Origin: Rubritalea tangerina | GTDB taxonomy: Bacteria > Verrucomicrobiota > Verrucomicrobiia > Verrucomicrobiales > Akkermansiaceae | Direction of reading: 5' to 3' | Assembly: GCF_042683245.1 (NCBI RefSeq) | Contig: NZ_JBHUJB010000005.1 | Location: forward strand, 186,001 to 250,000 | Length of the DNA stretch: 64,000 nt | Part shown: positions 17,390-25,441 of the stretch, one piece after another | Position numbering within the stretch: position 1 is the first letter of the stretch | Layout of the letters: the number at the start of each line of letters is the position of its first letter | Translations under genes and position numbers: made by a program | The notes under the pieces: generated by a model | The model's database searches: none | The model's input: the letters and a program-made list of their open reading frames with translations, nothing else | What the model was told of the DNA's origin: nothing

Positions 17390-17689
17390 TTACGCAAGGT
17401 CTTGTTCCGCTTTTGACCAGTCGAGTTCAGGGGAGCCTGGTTGGCCTGATTTAAGGCGATCGAGGTAGTTGAAGTAGGCGGCCTGTTGAATTGCTTCGCG
17501 AGTGGGTGCCACTTTGGCTACGAGTTCGAGTTCGACGGTTTCGGCTTTTTTCGCAGATTTCTTGGCCACTTTTTTGGTGGTCTTTTTAGCTGCGACTTTT
17601 TTGGTAGCCTTTTTTGCTGCTTTCTTTGCGGATTTTACAGCTGTTTTGGCAGCTTTTTTCGCTGTTTTCTTTGTAGCTTTTTTAGCCAT
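17390..17689 (-). CDS. Histone H1-like lysine/alanine-rich protein fused to DUF2934-like domain
   Basis: 99 residues. Residues 1-50 are an almost pure Lys/Ala tract of AKKA/AKKT repeats, as in bacterial histone H1-like nucleoid proteins, expected to bind DNA electrostatically. Residues 62-98 (TREAIQQAAYFNYLDRLKSG followed by PELDWSKAEQDL) resemble the short DUF2934 domain (I..RAYxIWLxxGxPxG...DWxxAExEL). Function is not known; nucleoid binding is inferred from composition. Single-gene unit with its own terminator, and a short hairpin CGCTTG...CAAGCG in the leader at 17714-17734. The repeats are also imperfect tandem repeats at the DNA level. Confidence 0.85.
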   Translation of the reverse strand: MAKKATKKTAKKAAKTAVKSAKKAAKKATKKVAAKKTTKKVAKKSAKKAETVELELVAKVAPTREAIQQAAYFNYLDRLKSGQPGSPELDWSKAEQDLA

Positions 17690-17872
17690 AGAGGGTGTGT
17701 TCTTGTTGCTGATCGCTTGTTAGGTTAGCAAGCGCAATTCAGTACTAGCAGAGAAAGTGCCAAATCGTGTAATAGTCAACAAATTGTATGTGAATTCTGT
17801 GTCAAAAAGCTACTTTTCTAACAATTATCAGAAAAATCTGTTAGTTTGATGTGATATGATGAATAGGATTCA

Positions 17873-17905
17873 ACAAAAAGCCCAATACTTTTCAGCATTG
17901 GGCTT
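17873..17905 (-). terminator. Rho-independent terminator after hpf
   Basis: Arms AAGCCCAAT and ATTGGGCTT around a 10-base loop, with a T-run on the - strand. It ends the kdsA-lpt-hpf operon. Confidence 0.87.
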
Positions 17906-17936
17906 GTGTTGAGAGTGGTTTTGGGAACGCGAGTGA

Positions 17937-18521
17937 TTATGGTTCGATTACTGCATAGTCACCATCTGATCGTCTGTAGACGATTTGGAGGACATCACGT
18001 CTTGCGTTGGTGTAGACCAAGAAGGGTTTGTCTGAGAGTTCGAGTTCCATGATCGCTTCTTCTTTGAAGAGTTTTTTAAGTTTCACACCTTCGCGGTGGA
18101 TGATCATTGGTTCAGGATCTGCGGCAGCTTCTTCTGGGTGGGTATCGAGGATGTCTTGTGCGAAGACTTTTTCATCGAGGTGTTTGATGGTGTCCTCTGG
18201 CTTGGTACGATACTTTTTGAGCAAGCGCGTTTTATGTTTGCGCATACGGCGCGCGATTTTGGCGATGGTTTCATCGATTGCGGCGTACATATCTGGGCCT
18301 TCGGTTGAGGCGTCGATAGTGATATGGTTAGCGCAGAAGAGGATGATCTCGGCCACATGACGGTTTTTCTTCACATCAAGAACCGCTCGGGCTTCGATGA
18401 TGCGAGGGTAATCGAGATGCAGGGTACCAATCTTTTTCTTAACGAATTCGCGGATTGCATCCGTGACTGTTTCGTGGCGTACGACGATATTGATTGGTGG
18501 GTCAACGTTCTTTGTTTGCAT
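17937..18521 (-). CDS. hpf: Ribosome hibernation-promoting factor, long form
   Basis: Binds the 30S subunit and promotes 100S dimer formation when growth stops. 194 residues: N-terminal S30AE/sigma-54-modulation domain (about 10-115, with HVAEIILFCANHITIDASTEGPDMYAAID followed by the basic helix RRMRKHKTRLLKKY) and a C-terminal long-HPF domain (about 137-192, KKLFKEEAIMELELSDKPFLVYTNARRD...YRRSDGDYAVIEP). Gene order lptB-hpf recalls lptB-rpoN-hpf in enterobacteria, here without rpoN. Terminator directly after. Confidence 0.95.
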   Translation of the reverse strand: MQTKNVDPPINIVVRHETVTDAIREFVKKKIGTLHLDYPRIIEARAVLDVKKNRHVAEIILFCANHITIDASTEGPDMYAAIDETIAKIARRMRKHKTRLLKKYRTKPEDTIKHLDEKVFAQDILDTHPEEAAADPEPMIIHREGVKLKKLFKEEAIMELELSDKPFLVYTNARRDVLQIVYRRSDGDYAVIEP

Positions 18522-18593
18522 CTTTGTTTGGTTCCTTTCGTTTGGGTTTGGGTTAAAGGTTTAGAAAGGTGGGGTGTGAGCCCCGGCGGTTTG

Positions 18594-19394
18594 TTACAGG
18601 GTGAAGTCTTCACCGAGGTAGTGCTTTCTCGCTAAGGGGTCGTTGGCGATTTGATCAGCAGTGCCTTCGATGATGGCTTTACCATCGTCCATCACGTATG
18701 CGTGATCGACGATTTTGAGAGTTTCTCTAACGTGGTGGTCGGTGATGAGGATGGAGAGTCCATCTTTATCTCTGAGTTCACGTACGATGGTGTGGATAGC
18801 TTCCACGGCCTTTGGGTCGACTCCGGCGAAGGGCTCGTCTAACATCAGGAGTTTGGGGTCGGTGCAGAGGCAGCGAGCGATGGTGAGGCGGCGTTTTTCG
18901 CCACCAGAGAGAGTGAGGGCGAGCGATTTGCGGAGTTTGGTGATGCGGAAGCGCTCCATGAGTTCTTCGGCACGTTCTTGGCGTTGTTTTTTGGAAAGTT
19001 GTTTTCGGGTTTCCAGGACGGCGAGGAGGTTATCCTCGACGGTCATTTTTCGGAAGATGGATTCTTCTTGTGGGAGGTAGCCCATGCCGATGCGGGCGCG
19101 TTTGTGCATGGGGAGTTCGGTAATGTCTTGGCCGGAGAAGGTGACGAGTCCGGCATTGGGTGGGACGAGTCCGGCGATCATGTAGAAGGTTGTGGTTTTT
19201 CCGGCGCCGTTGGGGCCGAGGAGTCCGACAATTTCTCCGTCACCGACAGTCATGCTGACACCGTCTACGACAGCGCGTCCACCGTACACTTTTTTGAGGT
19301 CTTTGGCGCAGAGGAGGAGCTTGCGACCAGTACGCTGGCTTAGGTGGTCACATCCAGCTTTAGAGTTTGTTTGATTAATGGTTGCGCTAGGCAT
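18594..19394 (-). CDS. lptB: LPS export ABC transporter ATPase LptB
   Basis: Cytosolic ATPase driving LptFG to extract LPS from the inner membrane. 266 residues: Walker A GPNGAGKT at 60-67, Q-loop near 109, signature LSGGE at 162-166, Walker B LLMLDEP at 182-188, switch His220. LptB-specific wording is clear (GYLPQEESIFRKMTVEDNLLAVLE, TLSGGEKRR, DEPFAGVDPKAV, ITDHHVRETL). An N-terminal extension of about 25 residues may mean the true start is internal. 17 bases after the LptC/LptA-like gene. Confidence 0.96.
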   Translation of the reverse strand: MPSATINQTNSKAGCDHLSQRTGRKLLLCAKDLKKVYGGRAVVDGVSMTVGDGEIVGLLGPNGAGKTTTFYMIAGLVPPNAGLVTFSGQDITELPMHKRARIGMGYLPQEESIFRKMTVEDNLLAVLETRKQLSKKQRQERAEELMERFRITKLRKSLALTLSGGEKRRLTIARCLCTDPKLLMLDEPFAGVDPKAVEAIHTIVRELRDKDGLSILITDHHVRETLKIVDHAYVMDDGKAIIEGTADQIANDPLARKHYLGEDFTL

Positions 19395-19411
19395 TTGGAA
19401 AGGTGTGTCTG

Positions 19412-20707
19412 CTACTTATTTTGTAGCTCGTTGAGATTTGCTTTGATCTCGTGGCGGCCCTCGATTCGGACGCTCATGTTAGGGAGTATTTTAATATAGC
19501 CGGTATCTGATAGAACGCGAGCAATAGTGTTACCTTGTTGGACAGTGGGTCTGCCACCTCTGAGGATCATGACGCCGGTATCTCCATCGTAGGTTGCGAT
19601 TTCGGAGTGTGTGATGATGAGTTTGCCTTCTGAATCTTTGGCTTTGATAACGACATTACCTGTGGCGATGGCTTTATCGAGTCCAGTGAAGCGTGAGAGG
19701 TTAGAGGTTTGTGGTGTGACTGTCTCACCGGGGGTGACTTGAGCTTCTTTGGCTTCTGGCACCTTAGGGTCAGCTTTGAGGAGTACCTTGAGTTCGTCAT
19801 CACAGGTGAGGTGGTACTGTGGGTGGGTAACTACGACATTGCTCTGATAGACTACGGTGCCAGTGATGGCGTCGAAGTACATGCCATTGTCGCAATTGAC
19901 ACTGACTGGGACGGCCTTGGCATCTTTTTGTTTGATGGGGACGGCGTCGAGAGTCGGGGTGGTATTTTCTGCGATAGCACCGACGAGTTGGGTGTGGAGA
20001 GATTGTTTTGTTTCGCTCACCTCATTTGCGAGGGAATCTAACTCGTTAATCTCTTTTTGAGCTTGTTGGTCGACGGTGGCGATGGCCTGAGTGGAGGGTT
20101 GAGCGAGGGTGTCGATTTCCTTAAGCTCTTCTGCGCTGAGGAGGGCTGGGATGGTAGTCGCGGCAACGGCCATGGCTTTGGTCTTTTGGGACAGTGGACG
20201 TGCGGCGAGTGACTTTTTATTCTGAGGCGTACTAACAGTAGAAGTCATCTTTTTATCTATATCAGAGTAGAACAGAGTTTCTGTTTTTCCTAGTAAAAAA
20301 CCTGTGCGATTTTTCCATTTAAGAATAAGTCCTTGTGCGGCAATATCAAAGGCGTCTCCGCTGATCGTAATATTTTCGACCGAGTGGATAATTCCGTTGA
20401 GGTCATTGTAGAAAGCGGTTTTGAGGTGGGTGGTTGCCTGGGGGGAATTTTCTTTGAAGAGGGTGATGTCGACACTGGAGCCTTTCATTTTGTGTTCGGC
20501 GAGGATGTCGATGCGTTTGGCGTGGAGGACGGAGGTTGTTTCGTATTGTTTATTGAAACGGGGGATTTTTAGGTTGTGCAAGCTGCTGCCAACTGGGAGG
20601 ACCTTCATAGCGGGAAGGGTCCGAGGGGCTGGCTCCTGAGCGCCAATGAGAGTGGAGGCGCTAAGGAGGGTGATGGGGAGGGCGATGCTATGAAGGCGCG
20701 GGAGCAT
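19412..20707 (-). CDS. LptC-like/LptA-like periplasmic LPS transport protein, apparent fusion
   Basis: About 431 residues with an N-terminal signal sequence (SIALPITLLSASTLIGAQ). Residues about 55-165 resemble an LptC beta-sheet domain (HAKRIDILAEHKMKGSSVDITLF, later VENITISGDAFDIAAQGLILKW). A linker of about 110 residues rich in Ala, Glu and Thr follows, then an OstA/LptA-like region (about 265-431: VNCDNGMYFDAITGTVVYQSNVVV, KAIATGNVVIKAKDSEGKLIITHSEIATYDG). E. coli has separate lptC and lptA beside lptB; here one gene seems to do both. The ATG overlaps the kdsA stop (TAATG), so translation is probably coupled. The LptC half is the less certain assignment. Confidence 0.75.
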   Translation of the reverse strand: MLPRLHSIALPITLLSASTLIGAQEPAPRTLPAMKVLPVGSSLHNLKIPRFNKQYETTSVLHAKRIDILAEHKMKGSSVDITLFKENSPQATTHLKTAFYNDLNGIIHSVENITISGDAFDIAAQGLILKWKNRTGFLLGKTETLFYSDIDKKMTSTVSTPQNKKSLAARPLSQKTKAMAVAATTIPALLSAEELKEIDTLAQPSTQAIATVDQQAQKEINELDSLANEVSETKQSLHTQLVGAIAENTTPTLDAVPIKQKDAKAVPVSVNCDNGMYFDAITGTVVYQSNVVVTHPQYHLTCDDELKVLLKADPKVPEAKEAQVTPGETVTPQTSNLSRFTGLDKAIATGNVVIKAKDSEGKLIITHSEIATYDGDTGVMILRGGRPTVQQGNTIARVLSDTGYIKILPNMSVRIEGRHEIKANLNELQNK

Positions 20708-21486
20708 TAGCAATGGGCAGCTTTGTGAACTGCAATAAGACGGGTGAGGACTTCTTCGATTTCGCTGAGAGGGATTTGGTTAGGGCCGTCTGAGAGTGCT
20801 TCAGATGGGTTTGAGTGCACTTCCATGAAGACGCCGTCGACACCGGTGGCTACTGCAGCGCGAGCGAGGACGGGGGCGAGAACGCCATCTCCTCCAGTGG
20901 ATCCACCGAGGCCGCCTGGTCGTTGGACTGAGTGGGTGGCATCAAAAATAACGCGGATACCTTCTTCTTTCATCCAGTAGAGTGAGCGCATATCAGCGAC
21001 GAGGTTATTGTATCCGAAGGAGACGCCACGTTCGGTGAGGTAGAAGTCGTCGCAGCCATAGGATTGGAGTTTCTTGGCGATGTTGACGGTATCCCAAGGG
21101 GCGAGGAACTGGCCTTTCTTGACGTTGACGGTACGGCCTGTTTTGGCGCAGGCTTCGATGAGGTCAGTTTGGCGGCAGAGGAAGGCGGGGATTTGGAGTA
21201 AATCGATATTTTCAGCGGCAATTTCAGCTTCTGCTGGGTTGTGGATATCGGTGGTGACTGGGACGCCGAGTTCCTTAGAGATTTCACCGAGGATGCGGGT
21301 GCCTTCATGGACTCCTGGGCCGCGGAACGCATCACCAGAGGTGCGGTTTGCTTTGTCGTAGGAGGCTTTAAAGTACCACTGGATGCCGAGTTTATCGGCA
21401 ATAGGTTTGAGGGAGCGCGCCATTTCCCAGGCGAAGTCCTCGCTTTCGAGGCCGCATGGTCCGAGGATGAAGAATGGTTGTGTCAT
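20707..21486 (-). CDS. kdsA: 3-deoxy-8-phosphooctulonate synthase
   Basis: Condenses arabinose 5-phosphate and phosphoenolpyruvate to KDO 8-phosphate, the first committed step to KDO for LPS. 259 residues. Typical stretches: ILGPCGLESEDFAWEMA, FKASYDKANRTS (substrate-binding lysines), GVPVTTDIHNPAEAEIAAENIDLLQIPAFLCRQTDLI, and DATHSVQRPGG. It heads the LPS part of the operon (kdsA, LptC/A-like, lptB) and overlaps the next gene by one base. Confidence 0.97.
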   Translation of the reverse strand: MTQPFFILGPCGLESEDFAWEMARSLKPIADKLGIQWYFKASYDKANRTSGDAFRGPGVHEGTRILGEISKELGVPVTTDIHNPAEAEIAAENIDLLQIPAFLCRQTDLIEACAKTGRTVNVKKGQFLAPWDTVNIAKKLQSYGCDDFYLTERGVSFGYNNLVADMRSLYWMKEEGIRVIFDATHSVQRPGGLGGSTGGDGVLAPVLARAAVATGVDGVFMEVHSNPSEALSDGPNQIPLSEIEEVLTRLIAVHKAAHC

Positions 21487-21522
21487 GGAGAAGTGAAAAT
21501 TTAGGATTGCTTGGGTGGGTGC

Positions 21523-21789
21523 TTAGCCGAGGTCTTTGGCGTTTTGGTAGAGTGCGCGGATATTGGTGAGTGCTTTATTGAGGAGTTCGAGTTCTTCGCC
21601 CGACAGATTACCTTTGGATTTTTCGGTGAGCATTTCAAGGGAATCGAGGACAGATTTTGCGGCTTTGAGGTTGATAGATTTTTCACCACTTGAAGGGTGA
21701 GGCAGCTGGCCGAGGAAAAGTCCTGCATTTTGGGCTTGGAGGAGCACAAAGTCGTAGAAACGAGGATCGATGTTAGGTGTGTCTGACAT
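21523..21789 (-). CDS. DUF1844-family protein
   Basis: About 88 residues from the ATG at 21789 (MSDTPNIDPRF); an upstream in-frame start at 21843 adds a tail unlike the family. The DUF1844 pattern is seen: FYDFVLLQAQNAGLFLGQLPHP...EKSINLKAAKSVLDSLEMLTEKSKGNLSGEELELLNKALTNIRALY. Mostly helical and soluble; function unknown. In the metG-to-hpf operon, 36 bases before kdsA. Confidence 0.85.
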   Translation of the reverse strand: MSDTPNIDPRFYDFVLLQAQNAGLFLGQLPHPSSGEKSINLKAAKSVLDSLEMLTEKSKGNLSGEELELLNKALTNIRALYQNAKDLG

Positions 21790-21869
21790 AGCAATGTGGA
21801 AACGTGTGGATGCGTCAGGCTCGATAAAGCCCTTTGGATGCACTAATTAAATTGTTGTGAGGCAAGAGG

Positions 21870-22193
21870 CTAGGCTGGTGTGGAGCCTTGGAGGCGGTCT
21901 TGTTCACGCTTGAGCCAAGGCTCGATAAAAAATGGGACGATGGGCACCAAAGAGGTGAGGAAGATAAGACCTGCGCGCTTGACGGACCACGAGGCGACTT
22001 CCATGGCTTGGAAGAGGAAGAGGCAATAGACGCAGAAGAGACCACCGTGGATCATGCCGGGAATGCGGATTGCGGAGTCATCGCCGAGCATACGCTTGAG
22101 GTAGATGGAGCAATAGAGCAGGTAGATGAATGAGAGGGCTTCGAGAATGCTAATGAGGCGGAAGCGGCCCAATGGGCTAGAGAGTTGGAACAT
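21870..22193 (-). CDS. DUF3817-family membrane protein
   Basis: About 107 residues from the ATG at 22193 (MFQLSSPLGRFR); three predicted helices. DUF3817 wording: RFRLISILEALSFIYLLYCSIYLKRMLG, then GMIHGGLFCVYCLFLFQ with the conserved His. Function is unknown in the family; often annotated as integral membrane protein. The start overlaps the 3' end of the preceding lipoprotein gene by 17 bases, suggesting coupled translation. Confidence 0.82.
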   Translation of the reverse strand: MFQLSSPLGRFRLISILEALSFIYLLYCSIYLKRMLGDDSAIRIPGMIHGGLFCVYCLFLFQAMEVASWSVKRAGLIFLTSLVPIVPFFIEPWLKREQDRLQGSTPA

Positions 22194-22638
22194 GATGGTA
22201 TGCGAGTTGGTGAGATGGAAGGGTGATGCGGACGGAGCCTGAAACATTGGTGTTACTGATGAAGTAGTTCCGCTCGTTTAGGCGGAAACGCAAGAGGCTT
22301 TCTGTATTTTCTGGGGTGAGCATGAGCGTCTTGAGAAGCTTGCCTTCTCTGTCGCGCACTTCGTAGGTGTCGTAGCAGCCTGCTTGTTTTTCCAGATGTC
22401 CAGGTTCGACGACTGTGGAGTGCACGCGAGCGAGGTCGAAATCGTTGTATCGGGCAATGACGTTCCCTTCGAGGACGTAGGTTTTGCCGTACTTAGCGGG
22501 AATCACAACGGCATTTTGGTCGACCTCATAGTGGAGTTCTTTTACGGCACCGAGGTCTGGTGCGGGTTGCCAGACGCCGCATGCCGTGAGGTTGAGGAAG
22601 ATGAGTGAGAGGAGGCTGAAGGTGATGGTTTTTGGCAT
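22177..22638 (-). CDS. Small predicted lipoprotein of unknown function
   Basis: 153 residues. The N-terminus has a short signal peptide ending in a lipobox (LTAC, Cys20), so it is probably lipid-anchored in the periplasm. The remainder is a beta-rich single domain with no family I recognise. It sits between an inositol-monophosphatase-family gene (12 bases upstream) and a DUF3817 gene (overlapping), so it belongs to the same transcription unit. Confidence 0.75.
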   Translation of the reverse strand: MPKTITFSLLSLIFLNLTACGVWQPAPDLGAVKELHYEVDQNAVVIPAKYGKTYVLEGNVIARYNDFDLARVHSTVVEPGHLEKQAGCYDTYEVRDREGKLLKTLMLTPENTESLLRFRLNERNYFISNTNVSGSVRITLPSHQLAYHHVPTL

Positions 22639-22650
22639 GGGAATCTGGGG

Positions 22651-23418
22651 TTAGAGGATTTCTTCGATGGGTATTTTGCCGTTGGTGGCGACGATACTCC
22701 AGACGTCGGGTTCCCCTTCGACGGGTTTGAGTTCGGTTTTTCCACCAGCGGCTTCGAGTAATAGCTGGCCGGCGGCAATATCCCAGAGAGAAATGCGAGT
22801 TTCGACGTAGGCGTCGAGTCTGCCGGTAGCGATGTAGGCCATACCGAGGGCGGCGGAGCCCATCATGCGCATTTTGCGTGCGCGCAGGGAAGCGCGTTTG
22901 AAGCGGGCGAGACCAGTTTCGAGTGCTTCCTCTGTCTTGCCACAGCCGACGAAGAGGATGGATTCTTCGAGTTTTGTGCGCGGAGACACGGAGATTTCTT
23001 TGCCATTGAGGAGGGCTGGGCCGCCTTTTTCTACTGTCCAGAGGTCATCGAGGGCTGGGTCTAGAATGACCCCGAGAATGAGTTCCTCTTTGTGGCGCAG
23101 AGCTATGGAAATGCAGAAGTGGGGGATGCCGTAGAAATAGTTGACGGTGCCATCGATGGGATCGACGATCCATTGGTAATCTGATTCCTGATTCCCAGCG
23201 AGCCCCTCTTCACCGTAGATCGCGTGGTCAGGAAATTGCTTGAGCAAGATGCTGGTGATGAGGTCTTGAGACTCGCGGTCAAGGGCAAGCTTGATATCGT
23301 GGTGCAGGGCTTCATCGACATTGAGATCTTTGCCGAAGTTCTCCATGAGTAACTCACCTGAGGCGTGTGCTGCTTCGATCGCTGTTTTGAGGAAAGTGCT
23401 TGGGGTGGGTGTGCTCAT
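22651..23418 (-). CDS. suhB: Inositol monophosphatase family protein
   Basis: Mg-dependent, Li-sensitive type phosphatase of the IMPase/SuhB family, 255 residues. Metal-binding motifs are intact: GEEG at residues 69-72, WIVDPIDGTVNY at 83-94, and a C-terminal WDIAAGQLLLEAAGG (near 213). The SLRARKMRMMGSAALGMAYIATGRLDAYVE segment is standard. The substrate could be inositol phosphate or another sugar phosphate, or the histidinol-phosphatase subtype, so the symbol is provisional. Follows metG by 13 bases. Confidence 0.9.
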   Translation of the reverse strand: MSTPTPSTFLKTAIEAAHASGELLMENFGKDLNVDEALHHDIKLALDRESQDLITSILLKQFPDHAIYGEEGLAGNQESDYQWIVDPIDGTVNYFYGIPHFCISIALRHKEELILGVILDPALDDLWTVEKGGPALLNGKEISVSPRTKLEESILFVGCGKTEEALETGLARFKRASLRARKMRMMGSAALGMAYIATGRLDAYVETRISLWDIAAGQLLLEAAGGKTELKPVEGEPDVWSIVATNGKIPIEEIL

Positions 23419-23431
23419 GTCAAACGATGGG

Positions 23432-25009
23432 TTATTCAGGGTTTTCTAACTGGATGCGTGGGAAGACTGGCTTTGGCTTAGCGACTTCGTGGCCGACTGG
23501 GATGAGTCCCCACTGGACTTGATCCAGGGTTAGTTGGCTGAGGTGCTCGGCTTTGAGTTGAGTTTGGATGCGGGCGCAGGCTTCTGGGATGAATGGTTTG
23601 AGTAGGACAGAAGCGATGGCGACGACTTCGACCATGTGGTTGAGGACGGCATTGACTTCTTCTGTTTTGGATTCGTCTTTGGCAATTTCCCAGGGCTTGT
23701 GCTGTTCGGCATAGACGTTGGCACTGGTGATGAAGCTGATAATGGCTTCGAGCGCGTGTGAGGGCGCATGTTGGTCCATGTGCTCGGAGTATTTTGCGAG
23801 AGTGTAGCTCAGGGAATCGCGCAGTTCTTTGCTGGAGGGGTCATCGAAGCTAGAAGCTGTGATGGTGCCGCCGCAATAGCGCTTGGTCATGTTCAGGGCA
23901 CGGTTACAGAGGTTGCCGAGGTTGTTGGCTAGTTCTGTATTAAAGAGCATGACGAGTCGCTCGATATCGTAGTCCGAATCACGGCCGGTGTGGATGTCAC
24001 GTACGAGGTAGTAGCGGACAGCATCTTGGCCGAATTGCTCGACGAGGTTGACTGGGTCAACGACATTGCCGAGAGATTTGGACATTTTTTCTGAACCTTC
24101 GCCGGATTTGATATTCCACCAGCCGTGCACGAGAAGGGTGGGCATTTCGGTATCTGAGAAGCCCATGGCGCGCAGCATGCATGGCCAATAGATGGAGTGG
24201 GACGGCACGAGGATGTCTTTGCCAATGATGTGGAGGTTGGCTGGCCATAGTTGGTCGAAGTCTGGGAGGTCGGAGCCTTCCGCTTTGTTATAGCCGGCAA
24301 AGGAGATGTAGTTGATGAGAGCATCGAACCAGACGAAGGTGACGAATTCTGTATCGAAGGGGAGTTCGATGCCCCAGCGGAGTCGTTCTTTTGGACGTGA
24401 GATACAGAGGTCGTTGCCTTCTGCGCGCTCGATGGCATTGAGGACATCAGCTCTACGGAAGGATGGGATGACGAAACCTTCGTTGGTGTTGACGAAATCG
24501 CGAAGCCAATCGACGTGGTCTGAGAGGCGGAAGTAGTAATTTTCTTCATCGCGTTCTTCGACTTGTCCCCATTCGGGGCCGAACTCACCATTTTCGTCGC
24601 GTTCTTTGTCGGTGAGGAATTGTTCCTGACGGATGGAGTAGAACCCTTTGTATTGTTTTTTGTAGATGGCGCCCTCGTCGTAGAGTTTTTGGAGGATTTG
24701 TTGGACGCAGGTTTTGTGGAGTGGGTTGATGGTTTCCGCCCAGCCATCGTAGTCGAGTCCGAGTTTTTCCCACGCTGAGGTGAAGCCTTTGGTGACGCGC
24801 TTTACGTAGGTGTTGGGGTTGACGCCTTCTTTTTCTGCAGTCTGTTGGACTTTTTGGCCGTGTTGATCCACGCCGGTGAGGAAATAGGACGCTTCGCCTT
24901 TTTGTTTGCGGTATCGGTTAAGCACATCGGCGAGTACTTTCTCGTAGGCGTGGCCGATGTGTGGCGAGCCGTTGGTGTAGTCGATAGCGGTGGTGATGTA
25001 GTAAGACAT
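23432..25009 (-). CDS. metG: Methionyl-tRNA synthetase
   Basis: Charges tRNA-Met with methionine. 525 residues: class I HIGH signature at 17-20, KMSKS at 308-312, and an anticodon-binding helical domain (about 350-510). No Cys zinc-knuckle pairs are seen in the connective peptide (FYSIRQEQFLTDKE), placing it with the short, single-knuckle/zinc-less MetG2 group, and there is no C-terminal dimerisation domain. The start is immediately preceded (3 bases) by an arm of cassette C. Confidence 0.96.
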   Translation of the reverse strand: MSYYITTAIDYTNGSPHIGHAYEKVLADVLNRYRKQKGEASYFLTGVDQHGQKVQQTAEKEGVNPNTYVKRVTKGFTSAWEKLGLDYDGWAETINPLHKTCVQQILQKLYDEGAIYKKQYKGFYSIRQEQFLTDKERDENGEFGPEWGQVEERDEENYYFRLSDHVDWLRDFVNTNEGFVIPSFRRADVLNAIERAEGNDLCISRPKERLRWGIELPFDTEFVTFVWFDALINYISFAGYNKAEGSDLPDFDQLWPANLHIIGKDILVPSHSIYWPCMLRAMGFSDTEMPTLLVHGWWNIKSGEGSEKMSKSLGNVVDPVNLVEQFGQDAVRYYLVRDIHTGRDSDYDIERLVMLFNTELANNLGNLCNRALNMTKRYCGGTITASSFDDPSSKELRDSLSYTLAKYSEHMDQHAPSHALEAIISFITSANVYAEQHKPWEIAKDESKTEEVNAVLNHMVEVVAIASVLLKPFIPEACARIQTQLKAEHLSQLTLDQVQWGLIPVGHEVAKPKPVFPRIQLENPE

Positions 25010-25020
25010 TGGAAAGTTAG

Positions 25021-25049
25021 AAGTTAGATCTGAGAAGTTAGAAGTAAGT
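25021..25049. repeat. Inverted arm, cassette C, metG side
   Basis: 29 bases beginning AAGTTAGATCTGAGAAGTTA; inverse of 25412-25440 with one mismatch. Confidence 0.9.
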
Positions 25050-25059
25050 AAAAAGTTTA

Positions 25060-25407
25060 CTATGGGTTACCCTTAGCGGTATTGAGCGAAGTTGTGAAAA
25101 TGGCGGTAAGTTCAGAAGCTTCTTGTTGGAGTGGAGCGACTTTTTCTTGAGGGAGAAGGTTGGTGTCGATTATGAGAGTGAGCCAGAAGTGTGATTCATC
25201 GGCTTCTTCCAGCACAATGCCGAGTTTTGCAATAAAGTCTTTTTTTGATTTTCCTCTTCTTGATGCGCGGTAGTTAGCGGCTACTGATGTAGCTGATCTG
25301 AATAGTTGGTTAGCTATATGATTGGTCTCACGATCATTCGGAAGAGCCTTGGTAAGCTTAATTACTCGCAGAGCAAACTCATACGTTCTGTCTTCTAGCT
25401 TTTTCAT
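25060..25407 (-). CDS. Four-helix-bundle protein (S23/IVS-encoded type)
   Basis: About 115 residues from the ATG at 25407; a GTG two codons upstream (25413) is also possible and lies in the arm. Family wording: KKLEDRTYEFALRVIKLTKALPND, ANQLFRSATSVAANYRASRRGKS, KLGIVLEEADESHFWLTL. Same family as the proteins at 13486-13851 and 38400-38750, though the three are diverged from each other, so they are not recent duplicates. Function unknown. Confidence 0.9.
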   Translation of the reverse strand: MKKLEDRTYEFALRVIKLTKALPNDRETNHIANQLFRSATSVAANYRASRRGKSKKDFIAKLGIVLEEADESHFWLTLIIDTNLLPQEKVAPLQQEASELTAIFTTSLNTAKGNP

Positions 25408-25411
25408 TCTC

Positions 25412-25440
25412 ACTTACCTCTAACTTCTCAGATCTAACTT
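25412..25440. repeat. Inverted arm, cassette C, TPR-gene side
   Basis: Inverse partner of 25021-25049 (28/29). It ends one base from the TPR gene's TGA stop (25442-25444). Confidence 0.9.
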
Positions 25441-25441
25441 T

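Larger units (their letters stand above)
25013..25440 (-). mobile_element. Cassette C: four-helix-bundle gene between near-perfect inverted arms
   Basis: 428 bp between a TPR gene and metG. Arms 25021-25049 and 25412-25440 are inverse copies at 28 of 29 positions; the metG-side arm extends by one more word to 25013. The words are AAGTTAGA units around an AGATCT. The block starts one base after the TPR gene's stop and ends 3 bases before the metG ATG. A 16-base piece of its arm recurs alone at 10385-10400, which argues for spread within this genome. Confidence 0.75.

Noticed and set aside
17690..17936. Search for a riboswitch or small RNA in the AT-rich gap between the lysine-rich gene and hpf
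   Set aside because: Only a small leader hairpin and the hpf terminator could be supported; no known riboswitch core was recognised.
23929..24747. 272-codon frame on - strand within metG
   Set aside because: Ser/Thr/Pro/Lys-rich frameshifted shadow of the metG coding sequence, which has all catalytic motifs in the other frame.
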